Source: Membranipora membranacea (taxonomy: Eukaryota > Bryozoa > Gymnolaemata > Cheilostomatida > Membraniporidae). From it: a stretch of 64,000 nt of DNA. The stretch is taken from contig OU612066.1 of the NCBI GenBank assembly GCA_914767715.1, forward strand, positions 129,001-193,000, written 5' to 3'. Position 1 is the stretch's first letter, and each line of letters starts with the position of its first letter. The notes beneath the pieces are model-generated. The model was given only the letters and a program-made list of their open reading frames with translations. It ran no database searches and was not told where the DNA came from. Positions 12,332-22,424 of the stretch are shown here, in pieces. A program made the translations under genes and the position numbers.

Positions 12332-12829
12332 CATAGACCTACTAATAATAAACCTAGACAGGTGACCTGCGCAGCTGAAGTGAGGCCTATAATAACCGGA
12401 ATTCCCCAATGACATAACGTTACTGTGTTGTGCACAGCGAGTGCTGCAATGAATGGTTTTACTATATGAGCATGACTAATTATTAGCTATAATGTCATTT
12501 TTCTCATAGAGATATCGAAGACTGATGCCTACAAGTTAATTTTATCTGGAGGGTAATGTAACAAGCAACGTCATAGTCTCTGAATTTTTTCTCTAGCTCA
12601 AATATTGAATGAGATACGACCATTAGAAGCCAGCAATATCTGTAAACGGTGATACATTATTTAAGCATTGCAGCAAGAAAATAGCATTTTTCTCACAGAT
12701 TCATCGAGAAATTATGCAAGCAAGTTAATTTTATATGAAATGTGATGGACCAAGCCAGCTGTAAGTCTTTGAATTTTGTATCTGACTCAAATATTAAGTG
12801 AGTTACGTCCATTAGAAGTCGGAAATATC
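12332..12829 (+). repeat. Left terminal inverted repeat of the P-like element
   Basis: About 498 bp matching the right end in inverse orientation with scattered differences. Internally it contains two diverged direct copies of a unit of roughly 165 bp. Each copy has a CAAGTTAATTTTAT motif and, later, CTCAAATATT then CCATTAGAAG. Such subterminal repeats could be transposase binding sites. Confidence 0.85.
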
Positions 12830-13138
12830 ATGACTCAATGACTGACTGTTGCATGAAAATATTTGTTTATATTACCATGTGGGTGTGCTGCCATCAGTTG
12901 ATGACTCAAAGCATGGCTAGCTAAAAATAGCTTTAACCTTGGTCAACCTTGCACATGCTGTGTCCATCTGTTTTGTAGCTCAAGGGGTTTGTGACACGTC
13001 CCCATAAGTAGCCTGATCTTGAAAGTTATCGCTGTAGGATTTTGGGTTAGCCTAATTGTTACATACTCTTCATTGGTGGGCTTTGCCTTATTGAGACTAA
13101 ACTGTCCAGTTGCTCAGTGGATTTCTTGCACACATGAC

Positions 13139-16100
13139 ATGGCATCAACATCGCAATCGGTAAGATAAGATTCATAACTACACTTGTGTTTTAATTTGTT
13201 TCAGTTCCATGGTATGGTATGCTCTACTTTTCAATACTGTCAGGTAAAGGTGGCAATGACAGGCGCGACATTATGCTCCTTTTTCACTCTCTCAAAGTAG
13301 GAGAAAGATTGATGTGATGTTTATGAGTTTCTCAATTTTACAGGCCAGTAAAAGTAGTCGACACTGCTGCTGTGCTTTTGGCTGTAGCAACACACCAATT
13401 AAGGATGCAAGCCTCACCTTCCACCGTTTTCCGCCTCAGCAGGAACGCCGTGACAAATGGATCGAAGCAGTGTCCCGTAAAGATTGGAAACCGAACACAA
13501 ACTCTGTTCTATGCAGCAAGCATTTTGGAAAAAGTGCATACAGAGTGCCTCCTAACCTTCCAGGGAGACGGGCTATGCTCTACCCGAATGCAGTGCCTAC
13601 TATATTTCCGGAGTATCCTGCGTATCTACGACCCCCACAACCCAAAAAACGTAGAGTGTTAAGCAGAGACGCTGCAAACACCCCGAGTTCCAGCGCAGAA
13701 ACTACTGAGGATTTACATACTGTGCAAACAGATACAGTTCCTGCTGAAGCAGCAGAACCTGTAGTTCCGGATATACCCTTAATACTGAGAAGCGATGCGC
13801 CGCAGGAGGGGCGTGGGCGTAAGAAGACAACTCCTGAAGCCAAAATTCCGAAACTAAGGAGGCGAATAAAGACATTGCAGCAACGCATACGCAGATTTGA
13901 GAAGAAGGAGAGAGTACAACGTAACTTGATAGGTATCTTAGAAAAGGAAAATAAGCTGCAGGCTGCTCAGCTGGGCACAATCGATGGTGTTATGAAGGAA
14001 CTGGTGAATAATGAAGCTGTAAATAAAGGAAAAAAACAATCTAGATCGTATAGTGATGACATAAAAAGTTTTGCTATCACTATACATTATTATTCGCCAA
14101 AAGCCTATAGATATTTGCGAAACAACTTCAGTCTCCCTTCAACAAGGACCATCAGAAGTTGGTTTGAAACAGTGAATTGTGAAGCAGGCTTTCTTGTTGA
14201 TGTGATAAAAGCAATACCTAAGGACTCGAAACCATATAGCTTGGTTATCGATAGTATGGCCATACGGAAGCGCTTGGTTGTGAACAAACACACTAATAAA
14301 ATTGACGGTAGAGTTACTGTTGGAGCTAATATGGAGAAGCTTGCAACTGAAGCTCTCGTGTTTCTGTTAGTTCCTATATTGGGTGGACCCAGACATCCTA
14401 TAGGGTACTTCCTTGTTGATAAGGTCGACAGCGATGTCCAGCAGCAACTTATAGTCGACTGCCTGAAACTAACAGCAGAGAATGGTATCAGCATTGTTAA
14501 TATAACATGTGATGGAGCACGCTCAAACGTTCTAACTCTAGAGAAACTTGGTGCCAAGATACCAGCAAAGCCGTATTTCAAGCACCCATCAATGGAACAT
14601 AACGTTTATACTAGTCTTGATGCCGTTCACATGTTAAAATTGGCACGGAATGCATTTGGCTCTCTGAGACGATTTAACTCTGAGAATGGGGAGATTGACT
14701 ATGGCTATATTGAGATGCTTCATAAACTACAGGAAGAGATGGGCGTGAGGCTAGCGAACAAGCTATCAAAGCGCCATATGAAGTGGCAAAACATGAAAAT
14801 GAAAGTGCGTCTAGCAGCACAAATGTTATCGTCATCAGTAGCCGATGCCCTGGAATACCTAAAACAGACAAATCCAAAGTTCAAAGATTCAGAGCCTACG
14901 ATAGAATTCATACGCAAAGTGAGTTGACTGAATTACCAATAACATGTATTCTGAGATGTTTGCTAGCACTACTATTTGTAATAATAGCGTTGAAGAATCT
15001 TGATTTCAATAACATTCTACGAATTATCTTTGTCTTGGAGTTAAGTGCCCTTGCTAACAAGATTTTAAGGCTGCGATATAGAAACAAGAAATCAAGCCAC
15101 CAATCTTGAAAAACGATTTGACATCTAATTCAGTTTTGTTTTATCACTTCTTCTTCACAACAAATTTTTACAATTTCAGATGGACAGGCTCTTTGACATT
15201 CTCAACAGTAGTAGCCCATTCGGCAGAGGTTTCAAAAGCCCTCTGACGCGTGAGAACATAGGATTCAAAGAAAAGGATCTACAGGAAATAGTCCGATACC
15301 TCAAAACTCTCACACTTCTCACTGGGAAACCAATATCTCAGAGTGGTCGCAAAACATTTGTGATGGGCTTTGAAACAGCATCTACCTCATTCACAGCAGT
15401 TTCAAAAACGATCTTTGACACTTACCCCGGAGCTAAGTATGTACGCGGATACCAGATGGGACAAGATCATATAGAAACATTGTTCTCTAAAATAAGATCC
15501 AGGGGAGGATTTAACAACAACCCTGATATTCTATCATTCAAGTCGTCGTTGAAGTCTCTGCTAGTCAAGAGCGATATAACGCCAAGCTCCTCGGCTAACT
15601 GTATAGAACTAGATCCAAGTCAGCAGCAAGGCACTCTCGGGTCACTTCTCTTCAGCGCAAAGAAGAAGAAAAAGAAATCAGATGACGAAGAACTCGAAGA
15701 GGAATTCTTTGAGGATGAAGGAGGACGGTTGGATCTCACCATAACAAAACCCATCATAGACATAGCAGACTACATCGGTAAGTAATGGCCCCAATTAGCA
15801 TAATTAACATTTCAGTTGCTTAGTTTTATAACAGCAAACTTTCATTTGAAATATATACCCCTTTTAAATTTTCACATCACACAACAAGCTATATATTGAA
15901 AAAACTAATAAAAGCAAGATAGTGTTGCTAAAAATTTAAGAAGCTTGGACTTGACGTTTCTTATGACGGGGGTGTAACAAAAACCCCAAACATCATGTTC
16001 TGGTATGATTCTAAGTTTAGTTTACTTTTTTTTCACTCATAAAAGCTCTGCAACTAGTACTAACCACCCTTCTAGATTTACAAAATTCCCACATGCATAA

Positions 16101-16592
16101 ACTTCACCTTCTATAGGGACCAACATTGATTGAATGGGCTTATTCGATTACTTTGTAGGAGGGTATGTCATCCGCTCGACAAAACTGAACTGTTCAGACT
16201 GTAGAGATTCACTTATAGATACAGACACTAACGACCCGAATGATGATACTACACTGGTGTCCGTCAAGAATAGGGGCGGGCTTGTTGTACTTTCTCCCAA
16301 CACAAAGAAGCTCTTCGTAGTGAGCGAGCAACTGCTCCGCAATTATATAACATGCAATGGTGTTGACACAAACATACTTATCAAAACCCGAAACAGAGTC
16401 CTCAACCATATTCTTTTAGGAAATTTGCATGGATTTATGAAATGTGCTGTGCATTCCACTTCAACAATCAGATCCCTTATCCACCGATACATAATGATAC
16501 GAGTGCATTACGAAACCCAGAAGATAACATCAGAGAAAAATGAAAATATCCGATCTAAACTTAATAGATTGGTAATATTTCAGCATCAGTAA
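13139..16592 (+). CDS. P-element-like THAP transposase, 4 exons, ~875 aa
   Basis: Exons: 13139-13159, 13344-14918, 15180-15777, 16159-16592, with GT-AG introns and matching phases. The start is chosen because ATGGCATCAACATCG is followed by a gtaag donor, and the spliced frame runs straight into the THAP domain. Residues ~15-90 form a THAP zinc finger: CCCAFGC, FHRFP, W46, W55, SVLCSKHF with the C2CH ligands, and the terminal LYPNAVPTIF. Residues ~180-225 are a basic coiled coil. The RNase H-like core shows LVIDSM (D near 310), TCDGARSN (D near 397), HNVYTSLDAVHMLKLARN and, in exon 3, GQDHIETLFSKIRSRGG. A run of K followed by D/E lies before the last intron. Length and order fit P/THAP9 transposases, which excise and insert P-like ends. 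No frame damage is seen. Confidence 0.9.
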
Positions 16593-16754
16593 CTGGTCTA
16601 TCTATGCATATCATGATATAAAGTAGGCAACTCGTACTTCTAGTGGTACTTCTGGATGTTCAGTTGCATAATAAGAATAAGACTTCTCATTTATTACAAC
16701 CAATACAAGACACATTATTTATCTTCACTGTTGCTCCTTGCTATAACGTTTACA

Positions 16755-17264
16755 GATATTGCCGACTTCTAATGGTTGTATCTCATTCAATATTTAAGCT
16801 AGAGAAAATATTCAGAGACAATGGCGTTGCTTGGTACATCACCTTTCAGATAAAATTAACTTGCTTGCATAATTTCTCGATGAATCTGTGAGAAAAATGC
16901 TATTTTCTTGCTGCAATGCTTAAATAATGTATCACCGTTTACAGATATTGCTGGCTTCTAATGGTCGTATCTCATTCAATATTTGAGCTAGAGAAAAAAT
17001 TCAGAGACTATGACGTTGCTTGTTACATCACCCTCCAGATAAAATTAACTTGTAGGCATCAGTCTTCGATATCTCTATGAGAAAAATGACATTATAGCTA
17101 ATAATCAGTCATGCTCATATAGTAAAACCATTCATTGCAGCATGCACTGTGCACAACACAGTATCGTTGTGTCATTGGGGAATTCCAGTTATTATAGGCC
17201 TCACTGCTCACTATATAAGCTCTATATCTGTCACCTGTCTAGGTTTATTATTAGTAGGTCTATG
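16755..17264 (-). repeat. Right terminal inverted repeat of the P-like element
   Basis: Inverted counterpart of the left end, about 510 bp. It ends GGTCTATG at the duplication GTTAGATC. The same pair of ~165-bp internal units is visible. The region 16593-16754 between the stop codon and this repeat would hold the 3' untranslated part. Confidence 0.85.
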
Positions 17265-17272
17265 GTTAGATC

Positions 17273-17848
17273 TAAGGTATTACAAACATAGGATTAAAAG
17301 CTTAGCCCTCACATAAAAGGCAGGCAGAGCAAGACAGGAAATCACAGTCAGCCCACTGGCTGTAGCGCAAACTAGTCATCTCTCTGACTTGTGTATGAGT
17401 TGTACTATGCTCAATGTGGTGAATTTGAGTAGTGAACGAGTGGCACGAGGGGCGGGTGCCTTGGCGATAGCGACTTTGCGCCGATGAGTTGATGGAAAGC
17501 AAACCTCCCTGCACTGGTTTGGCTTAGAGTATAAGCATGAGAGTGATGGGGCGAACATTGTTGCACTGAAACAATGAAGAGTTGGCAGCCTCCCTGGTTG
17601 TGCAACAGCGTAAACACACCAATTATGTCAAACCACCGAAACTTACAAAATGCACAGCGGGATCGATGAGATTGATTGAGATGCTCAGCAACACACAGGG
17701 GTGGCTTCATGCTGCTGGGGCCGGCCATGAGGAGGTTGTACTAGAGAAGGCCTCGAAACAGCGCTTGACTCATGGTTTCTAGCTGAAGAGCTGTGTGTTG
17801 TGCAGTGGTACGCGCACCACTGTATGTTGTATCTATCCAGAGAATGCA
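17273..17848. other. Non-coding flank
   Basis: No recognisable gene or repeat; short open frames on both strands lack motifs. It separates the P-like element from the MULE-like MITE. Confidence 0.45.
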
Positions 17849-17857
17849 CATCGGGAG

Positions 17858-18429
17858 CGGTAACTGTAAATTGCTGAACAGGCTGAACGGACTGAACAGC
17901 TGAACAGAATTTCTCAGACTTCTACTTGTTTGATTCTTTACATGATTGGTTAGTTTTGCATAAGCGTGGACAATTCCTTATGTTCTGCTCATTACTTAAT
18001 TTATTTTAAGTGTGGATTTGCCTTGGTTTCTTTCCATTTTATTCGCAGTAAATTTTTCGGCATGACACTAGAGAATGGATGGAAAGTAGCTTGTCTCGGC
18101 AAGCTTCGTTGGGGAAGAACCCCCAGCCCCCCTTCCCATAACAGAGCTTGTCAAGACTGGCTGTTTTAGCTAGATAACGTTTCTGGTTTCCTGAACACCA
18201 TCAGATTTTTATCAGAATTAGCAAATTGATAAAATTCATTTGTTTGCCCTAAATTGGTTATATTAGGTGCCAACATGAACTTAGTGACTCATTAAATCAT
18301 TTGGTTAGGGAGAGTGTGTTTGAGAAGTGATAGTCAGCCAGAGAAAAGAATACAAATAATAATTTTAGTCTGAGAAATTCTGTTCAGCTGTTCAGTCCGT
18401 TCAGCCTGTTCAGCAATTTACAGTTACCG
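17858..18429. mobile_element. MULE-like MITE, 572 bp, 9-bp target duplication
   Basis: Inverted ends of about 60 bp begin CGGTAACTGTAAATTGCTGA and include alternating GAACAG motifs. CATCGGGAG is repeated directly at 17849-17857 and 18430-18438. A 9-bp duplication is characteristic of Mutator-like elements, so this is probably a non-autonomous MULE. The interior has no convincing protein. A MULE transposase remnant at 51728-52980 shows that such transposases exist in this genome. Confidence 0.88.
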
Positions 18430-18438
18430 CATCGGGAG

Positions 18439-19097
18439 AGTGTTCATCTGGAGAGCGTACATCCGGAGAGTGGACAGCCGAACAGTGTACAACCACACAG
18501 TATAGTAGTGTGCATCTGGACAGTTTGCACTATCGGGACAGTGTACAGCCAGATATATTATCATCGGTAAGTTGTTCTCCAAGGTATTGATAAAAAGCTG
18601 CTACAAATGTAAAAATGGAGTGTGGAACATAATGTCTTCTCAAGGTTCTTGCGTTCTTGATCGTGATATGCGCCTAGGCTCCACAGCAGCGATACTAGTA
18701 ATATATATGGTACAGTCAGAACGCAGAACGCAGAAACGTATAGTGGTACAAGAGTTAGTGAGCGGTGATTAGCAGGTTGTAGCGAGCTGACTACCACGAC
18801 TTACTAAGGGCAAAGCAAGAGTAATCGGGGGAGCTGTTACCAAGGATTGGTTCGGGCAACCAGTACCTTTGAGTTGTTATGTTGTTAGATGATAAGCAAG
18901 ACTGTTAGTAATGACAAACATGAACTCAGTAGATTGTAGTTAAATTTACAGTTAAGTGTGTTTGCGCCAAAGCATCAGGGTTTGTTAAGTTATGCATTAT
19001 TATGGAACAGTAATGAATAATAAATGCGTGACAATAGTGGGGCAGGTCAGCCGGGATAATTTCGTTTGCTAGTCAATAGTGTAAATGCAGTTATTCA
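18439..19097. other. Non-coding interval with a decayed short repeat
   Basis: From 18440 to about 18550 a loose ~20-bp repeat is visible, with phrases such as ggacagtgtacagcc and gagagtgttcatctg. The rest to 19097 has no identifiable feature. An AATAAATG string at 19017-19024 could be a polyadenylation signal of an unidentified element, but this is weak. Confidence 0.4.
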
Positions 19098-20039
19098 GAG
19101 GTTTAATACATCAGGCAGCTCTGAAAACCCTATTTTGGAAGAAGAACTTCTTCACGTCACTGTTGATGACACCCTTAGTGGCTCCGTGTCTTGTGTCATG
19201 CTGTTCGCTTTGGTGGGCGTATATTTGTCTTTGTCAACAGCTGCATGATCTGAAAATATACGCATGTACATATCTAAATCACGTTCGGCTCCCCTTGTTT
19301 CCAAGGTGGGCCAGTTGTTAGCAAACATGTGATGACTAATGCTATCATACTTTCTGTAATAAAAGCACCAGCGGAAAGCTTTCCTGTTAATAGCTTCAAT
19401 GAGGTTTTTATGTTTTAATAGTTGGGGAGACCAAGTATGAGAGGCATATTCAAGTTTTGGTCTACATAAAGTTTTGTATGCTAATAGACGGGTTTTTGTT
19501 CTTGCTTTCTTAAGATTACGCATAAGCATGAGTAGAGTTTTGTTGGCTCTGCTACAAATATCTACAATATGGCTATCAAGTGAGAGCATCTCGTCTATAA
19601 TAACCAGTAGATATTTTACTTCTTTAACTGTGCTTACTGGTTGAGAGGACATATAATAAACATCAGGATAAGAGGATTGAGGCTGTCTAGTAATTCGCAT
19701 GTGTTGACATTTTGTAACATTGAAATGAATCTGGGAGTCCTTAGACCAAGTAACCAAGGAATTTAGGTCGGACTGGAATGTTGCAATATCAGCGTTTTTC
19801 TCGATTGGTCGATATAGTAGAGAATCATCGGCGAAAAGCTTTAACGTTTTTGATGTTATGCATATCGTCTATGTAGATTAGAAATAATAACGGACCCAGA
19901 ACGCTCCCCTGGGGCACCCCAGAGGTTACTGTACGTGAATTGGATTGATGACCATTGACAGTGACGAAGAGTTTACGGTCGCTGAGCCATGAGGCAATCC
20001 ACTCTTTTGTAGAACAATGGATACCCATGGCTGTTATCT

Positions 20040-20258
20040 TGGGTTAAAAGGGGTTAAAAAGTTAAAATCGCAAGTGTTGTCTCCATCCGAGGACTGAGAA
20101 ATATCAGTGCTCTCAGTTTGCAGGCAGGTCGGAGCACACCTGGGGCGTCATATGAGCCCAGTAGTCAGTAGACTGCAGCGGGATTCGAACCCAGGACCTC
20201 CAACGCTTGCGCGTTAAAGGGCAGGCGCTCTAACCGACTGAGCTACCTCCTACTCCTA
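20040..20258 (-). mobile_element. tRNA-derived SINE inside the LINE
   Basis: On the minus strand the head reads GGTAGCTCAGTCGGTTAGAG (A-box-like) and then GGTTCGAATCCCGCTG (B-box), as in a tRNA. The anticodon arm is distorted, so it is not a functional tRNA. A tRNA-unrelated body follows down to about 20040, including a short hairpin around CTGAGAGCACTGA. It splits the LINE RT between SHTKLL and the [11 protein letters not shown] region. No clear target duplication is visible. Confidence 0.82.
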
Positions 20259-20758
20259 GAAGTTTGGTGTGGGATACCACATCGAACGCCTTCGAAAAAT
20301 CTAGGAAAGCGAGGTCAACTGGTATATTGTCATTGCAGTAATTGACAAAATCAATAACAGTGTTTAATAGTTGGGTGTCGCATCCATGGTTTTTACGAAA
20401 ACCGTGTTGATGTTCAAATAGCAGATCGTAATCAGAAAAATATGCATGTATATTGTGGGCTATTATATGTTCATATACTTTACATAGAACACACGTCAAG
20501 GAAATTGGCCGGTAATTCAGGGGGTCAGATTTCTTACCTTTTTTAAACAGTGGTATGACGTGGGCTATCTTCCAGTCTACAGGTGTAATACGAGTGTCAT
20601 AAATATATTGAAAAATGATACAAACAGTACGAGAAATGTAAGGTGCCAAAAAGCGAAGTAATGCAGGAGAGAGATTATCTGGTCCAGCGCCCTTACGGGC
20701 ATCAAGACCACACAGTTGCTTCATAATACCATTATTGTCGAAGGTTATAGGGTTATGC

Positions 20759-20791
20759 CATAGACTTAATATACTATATATTAAGTCTATG
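20759..20791. repeat. 33-bp palindrome with 8-bp direct repeats (P-like scar)
   Basis: The left arm is CATAGACTTAATATA and the right arm TATATATTAAGTCTATG. GGTTATGC flanks it on both sides (20751-20758 and 20792-20799). Without the palindrome and one repeat copy the LINE frame is continuous through CSQHNPITFDNNG. The CATAGAC start and 8-bp duplication match the P-like element at 12332-17264. P-type transposases cut about 17 nt inside the end and leave such remnants after excision. Confidence 0.8.
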
Positions 20792-21154
20792 GGTTATGCT
20801 GAGAACATGAAACTTGGCTTACAGAAATAGACTGATCATTGTCAATGGTGAACACTGAGGAGAAAGCATGAGCGAACCTCTCACAAATACCAATGTTGTC
20901 ACCGGAGGCGCAGCCATCCAGTTGTTTTATTGTGTTATTGGAACCATTTTTATTAGCTATGGATTTATAAAGAGGCTTCAGAATCAAAAATTCAGTTATT
21001 GGAACCATTTTTATTAGCTATTTACGATAGTAAACTATTTACAAAATGTTTACATTTACAAAATGTTTACTATTTACAAAATGTTTACAGTATTTCCAAT
21101 ACTGTTTACAAAATTTTACCTGGTTGATACTGGGGAATAATGATGTAAGCGATA

Positions 21155-22117
21155 TTGAAATCTGTAAAATTATACTCTCTTTACAGGTATGACAGAGTTG
21201 ACGGGCTGGGCAGGGGTGGTGGTATACTTATTGGCATCGCTGACCGCTGTCCAATCACTGTCAACTCAATAGATAAATACCCACATGGGGAATTACTCAG
21301 CCTTAAACTTTCTATTACAGGTTTCACTTTCACCATTTGTATTTATTATCGCAGACCACAGAATAGATCCGTTGATGATATTATAAAATGGTATAACAAT
21401 CTTCTAGACCCAAATGTATTGGTGTTGGGCGATTTTAATTTGCCTGCCATCGACTGGCAAACACTAACCCTTAATCCAACAACACATAAGACTATGCATC
21501 AAACATTCATTTATTTTGTATGTGCTAACAACCTAGAGCAACTAGTGAATTTCCCAACCCATGTTAAAGGTAATATTCTTGATCTTGTTTTGACTAACAT
21601 GGACCATCTTACACACCCGCAGGGTGATCCTAGCTTCTCTGACCACCTGATCATTTCTTTTACATTGTTAACTAGATTTAAAATAGATCGATCAACTGTC
21701 TCACCAAACCCCACGCCGTTTTGGCAGTTTTCCAAAGCTAACACAGCCAACATCCATCTGGACTGTTTTGCTCTTGAAAAAGACATAACTTCAGCTATTG
21801 ATACAAACGTTAATGTTGAAAATGTGTGGTCTTTGTTGAAGGCAGGACTCATGACAACTTCATACGCTAACATTCCTCACTGCCTGAGGAAAAAGCAGCG
21901 TAATCACTGGTTATCAAAGGAATGTATCAGGCAAATAAGGAAACGTAAAAGGTGTCTTTATCCTACTCTGGAAAAACATGAGAGATTAAAAACACAGTTT
22001 AAACTATGTAAAAAACTGATAAACAGAGACTATAACAATTTTATTAATAGACATGTATGTGATCAGCTTGATAAAGGTGACAGTAAGCCTCTTTACTACT
22101 GTATGTGGTGGCTGTGA
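21155..22117 (+). pseudogene. LINE, APE endonuclease half in inverted orientation
   Basis: The plus strand encodes an apurinic-type endonuclease: GRGGGILIGI, FTICIYYRRPQN, VLVLGDFNLPAIDW (GDFN), GNILDLVLTN and the catalytic FSDHLIISF. After that comes the linker toward the RT, ending CDQLDKGDSKPLY near 22095. The RT half on the other strand begins at the same position in the protein (KPLYKSIANK). The shared AAGCCTCTTTA lies at 22085-22095 here and inverted at 20968-20978. The N-terminal ~50 residues of the endonuclease are missing, so this is the 5'-truncated, inverted portion of a single insertion. Confidence 0.85.
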
Positions 22118-22424
22118 GTTTTGAAACTGGGAGTTGTCTTCTTCTAAATAAAAGAAGACAATTAATATATATTATAGTTGTTCGGGCTTCCATTTTTTTT
22201 GGCAGCGTGCCCATCATTTTCATATCATGATTATGTCAGACAGATTCTGATTGGTTTGACATTTTCTGTAGGTCCAATTGGGGAACAGCTCTTATTTTCA
22301 TCCATCATCGACAAGATCACATGTTCATGGTGGCAGTGAGTGAAATTCAGTTTGAGCACAGCCACACACTCATAAAGTCAGTTTTTGATGTGTTACAAAC
22401 AGGTGCTGATAAGCAGTTGTCGAG
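22118..22424. promoter_or_regulatory. Upstream region of NMD3
   Basis: About 300 bp between the LINE and the NMD3 start codon. It must contain the NMD3 promoter or 5' leader if transcription starts nearby. No TATA box or other element can be identified with confidence. Confidence 0.4.

Larger units (their letters stand above)
12332..17264 (+). mobile_element. P-superfamily DNA transposon, apparently complete (4933 bp)
   Basis: The termini are inverted copies beginning CATAGACCTACTAATAATAA. GTTAGATC is directly repeated at 12324-12331 and 17265-17272, an 8-bp target duplication as expected for P elements. The inverted repeats are about 500 bp each. The body encodes a THAP-domain transposase in four exons with consistent splice phases and no internal stop. 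P elements of Drosophila also begin with CA and make 8-bp duplications, so ends, duplication and protein agree. It could be autonomous; expression and mobility cannot be judged from the sequence. Confidence 0.93.
19098..21008 (-). pseudogene. LINE, RT half (3' portion of a twin-primed copy)
   Basis: The minus strand begins LKPLYKSIANKNGSNN near 20978 and continues CERFAHAFSSVFT, then [81 protein letters not shown] and [10 protein letters not shown]. It then runs through the C-terminal RPKLEYASHTWSPQ region to VKKFFFQNRVFRAA and a stop near 19098. It is interrupted by a SINE (20040-20258) and a 41-bp scar (20759-20799). Small frameshifts lie near 19830 and 19155. It belongs with the endonuclease half at 21155-22117, which lies in inverted orientation. 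Confidence 0.85.

Noticed and set aside
20165-20256. Functional tRNA gene on minus
   Set aside because: A and B boxes are present but the anticodon arm is malformed and a SINE body follows; it also interrupts a LINE.
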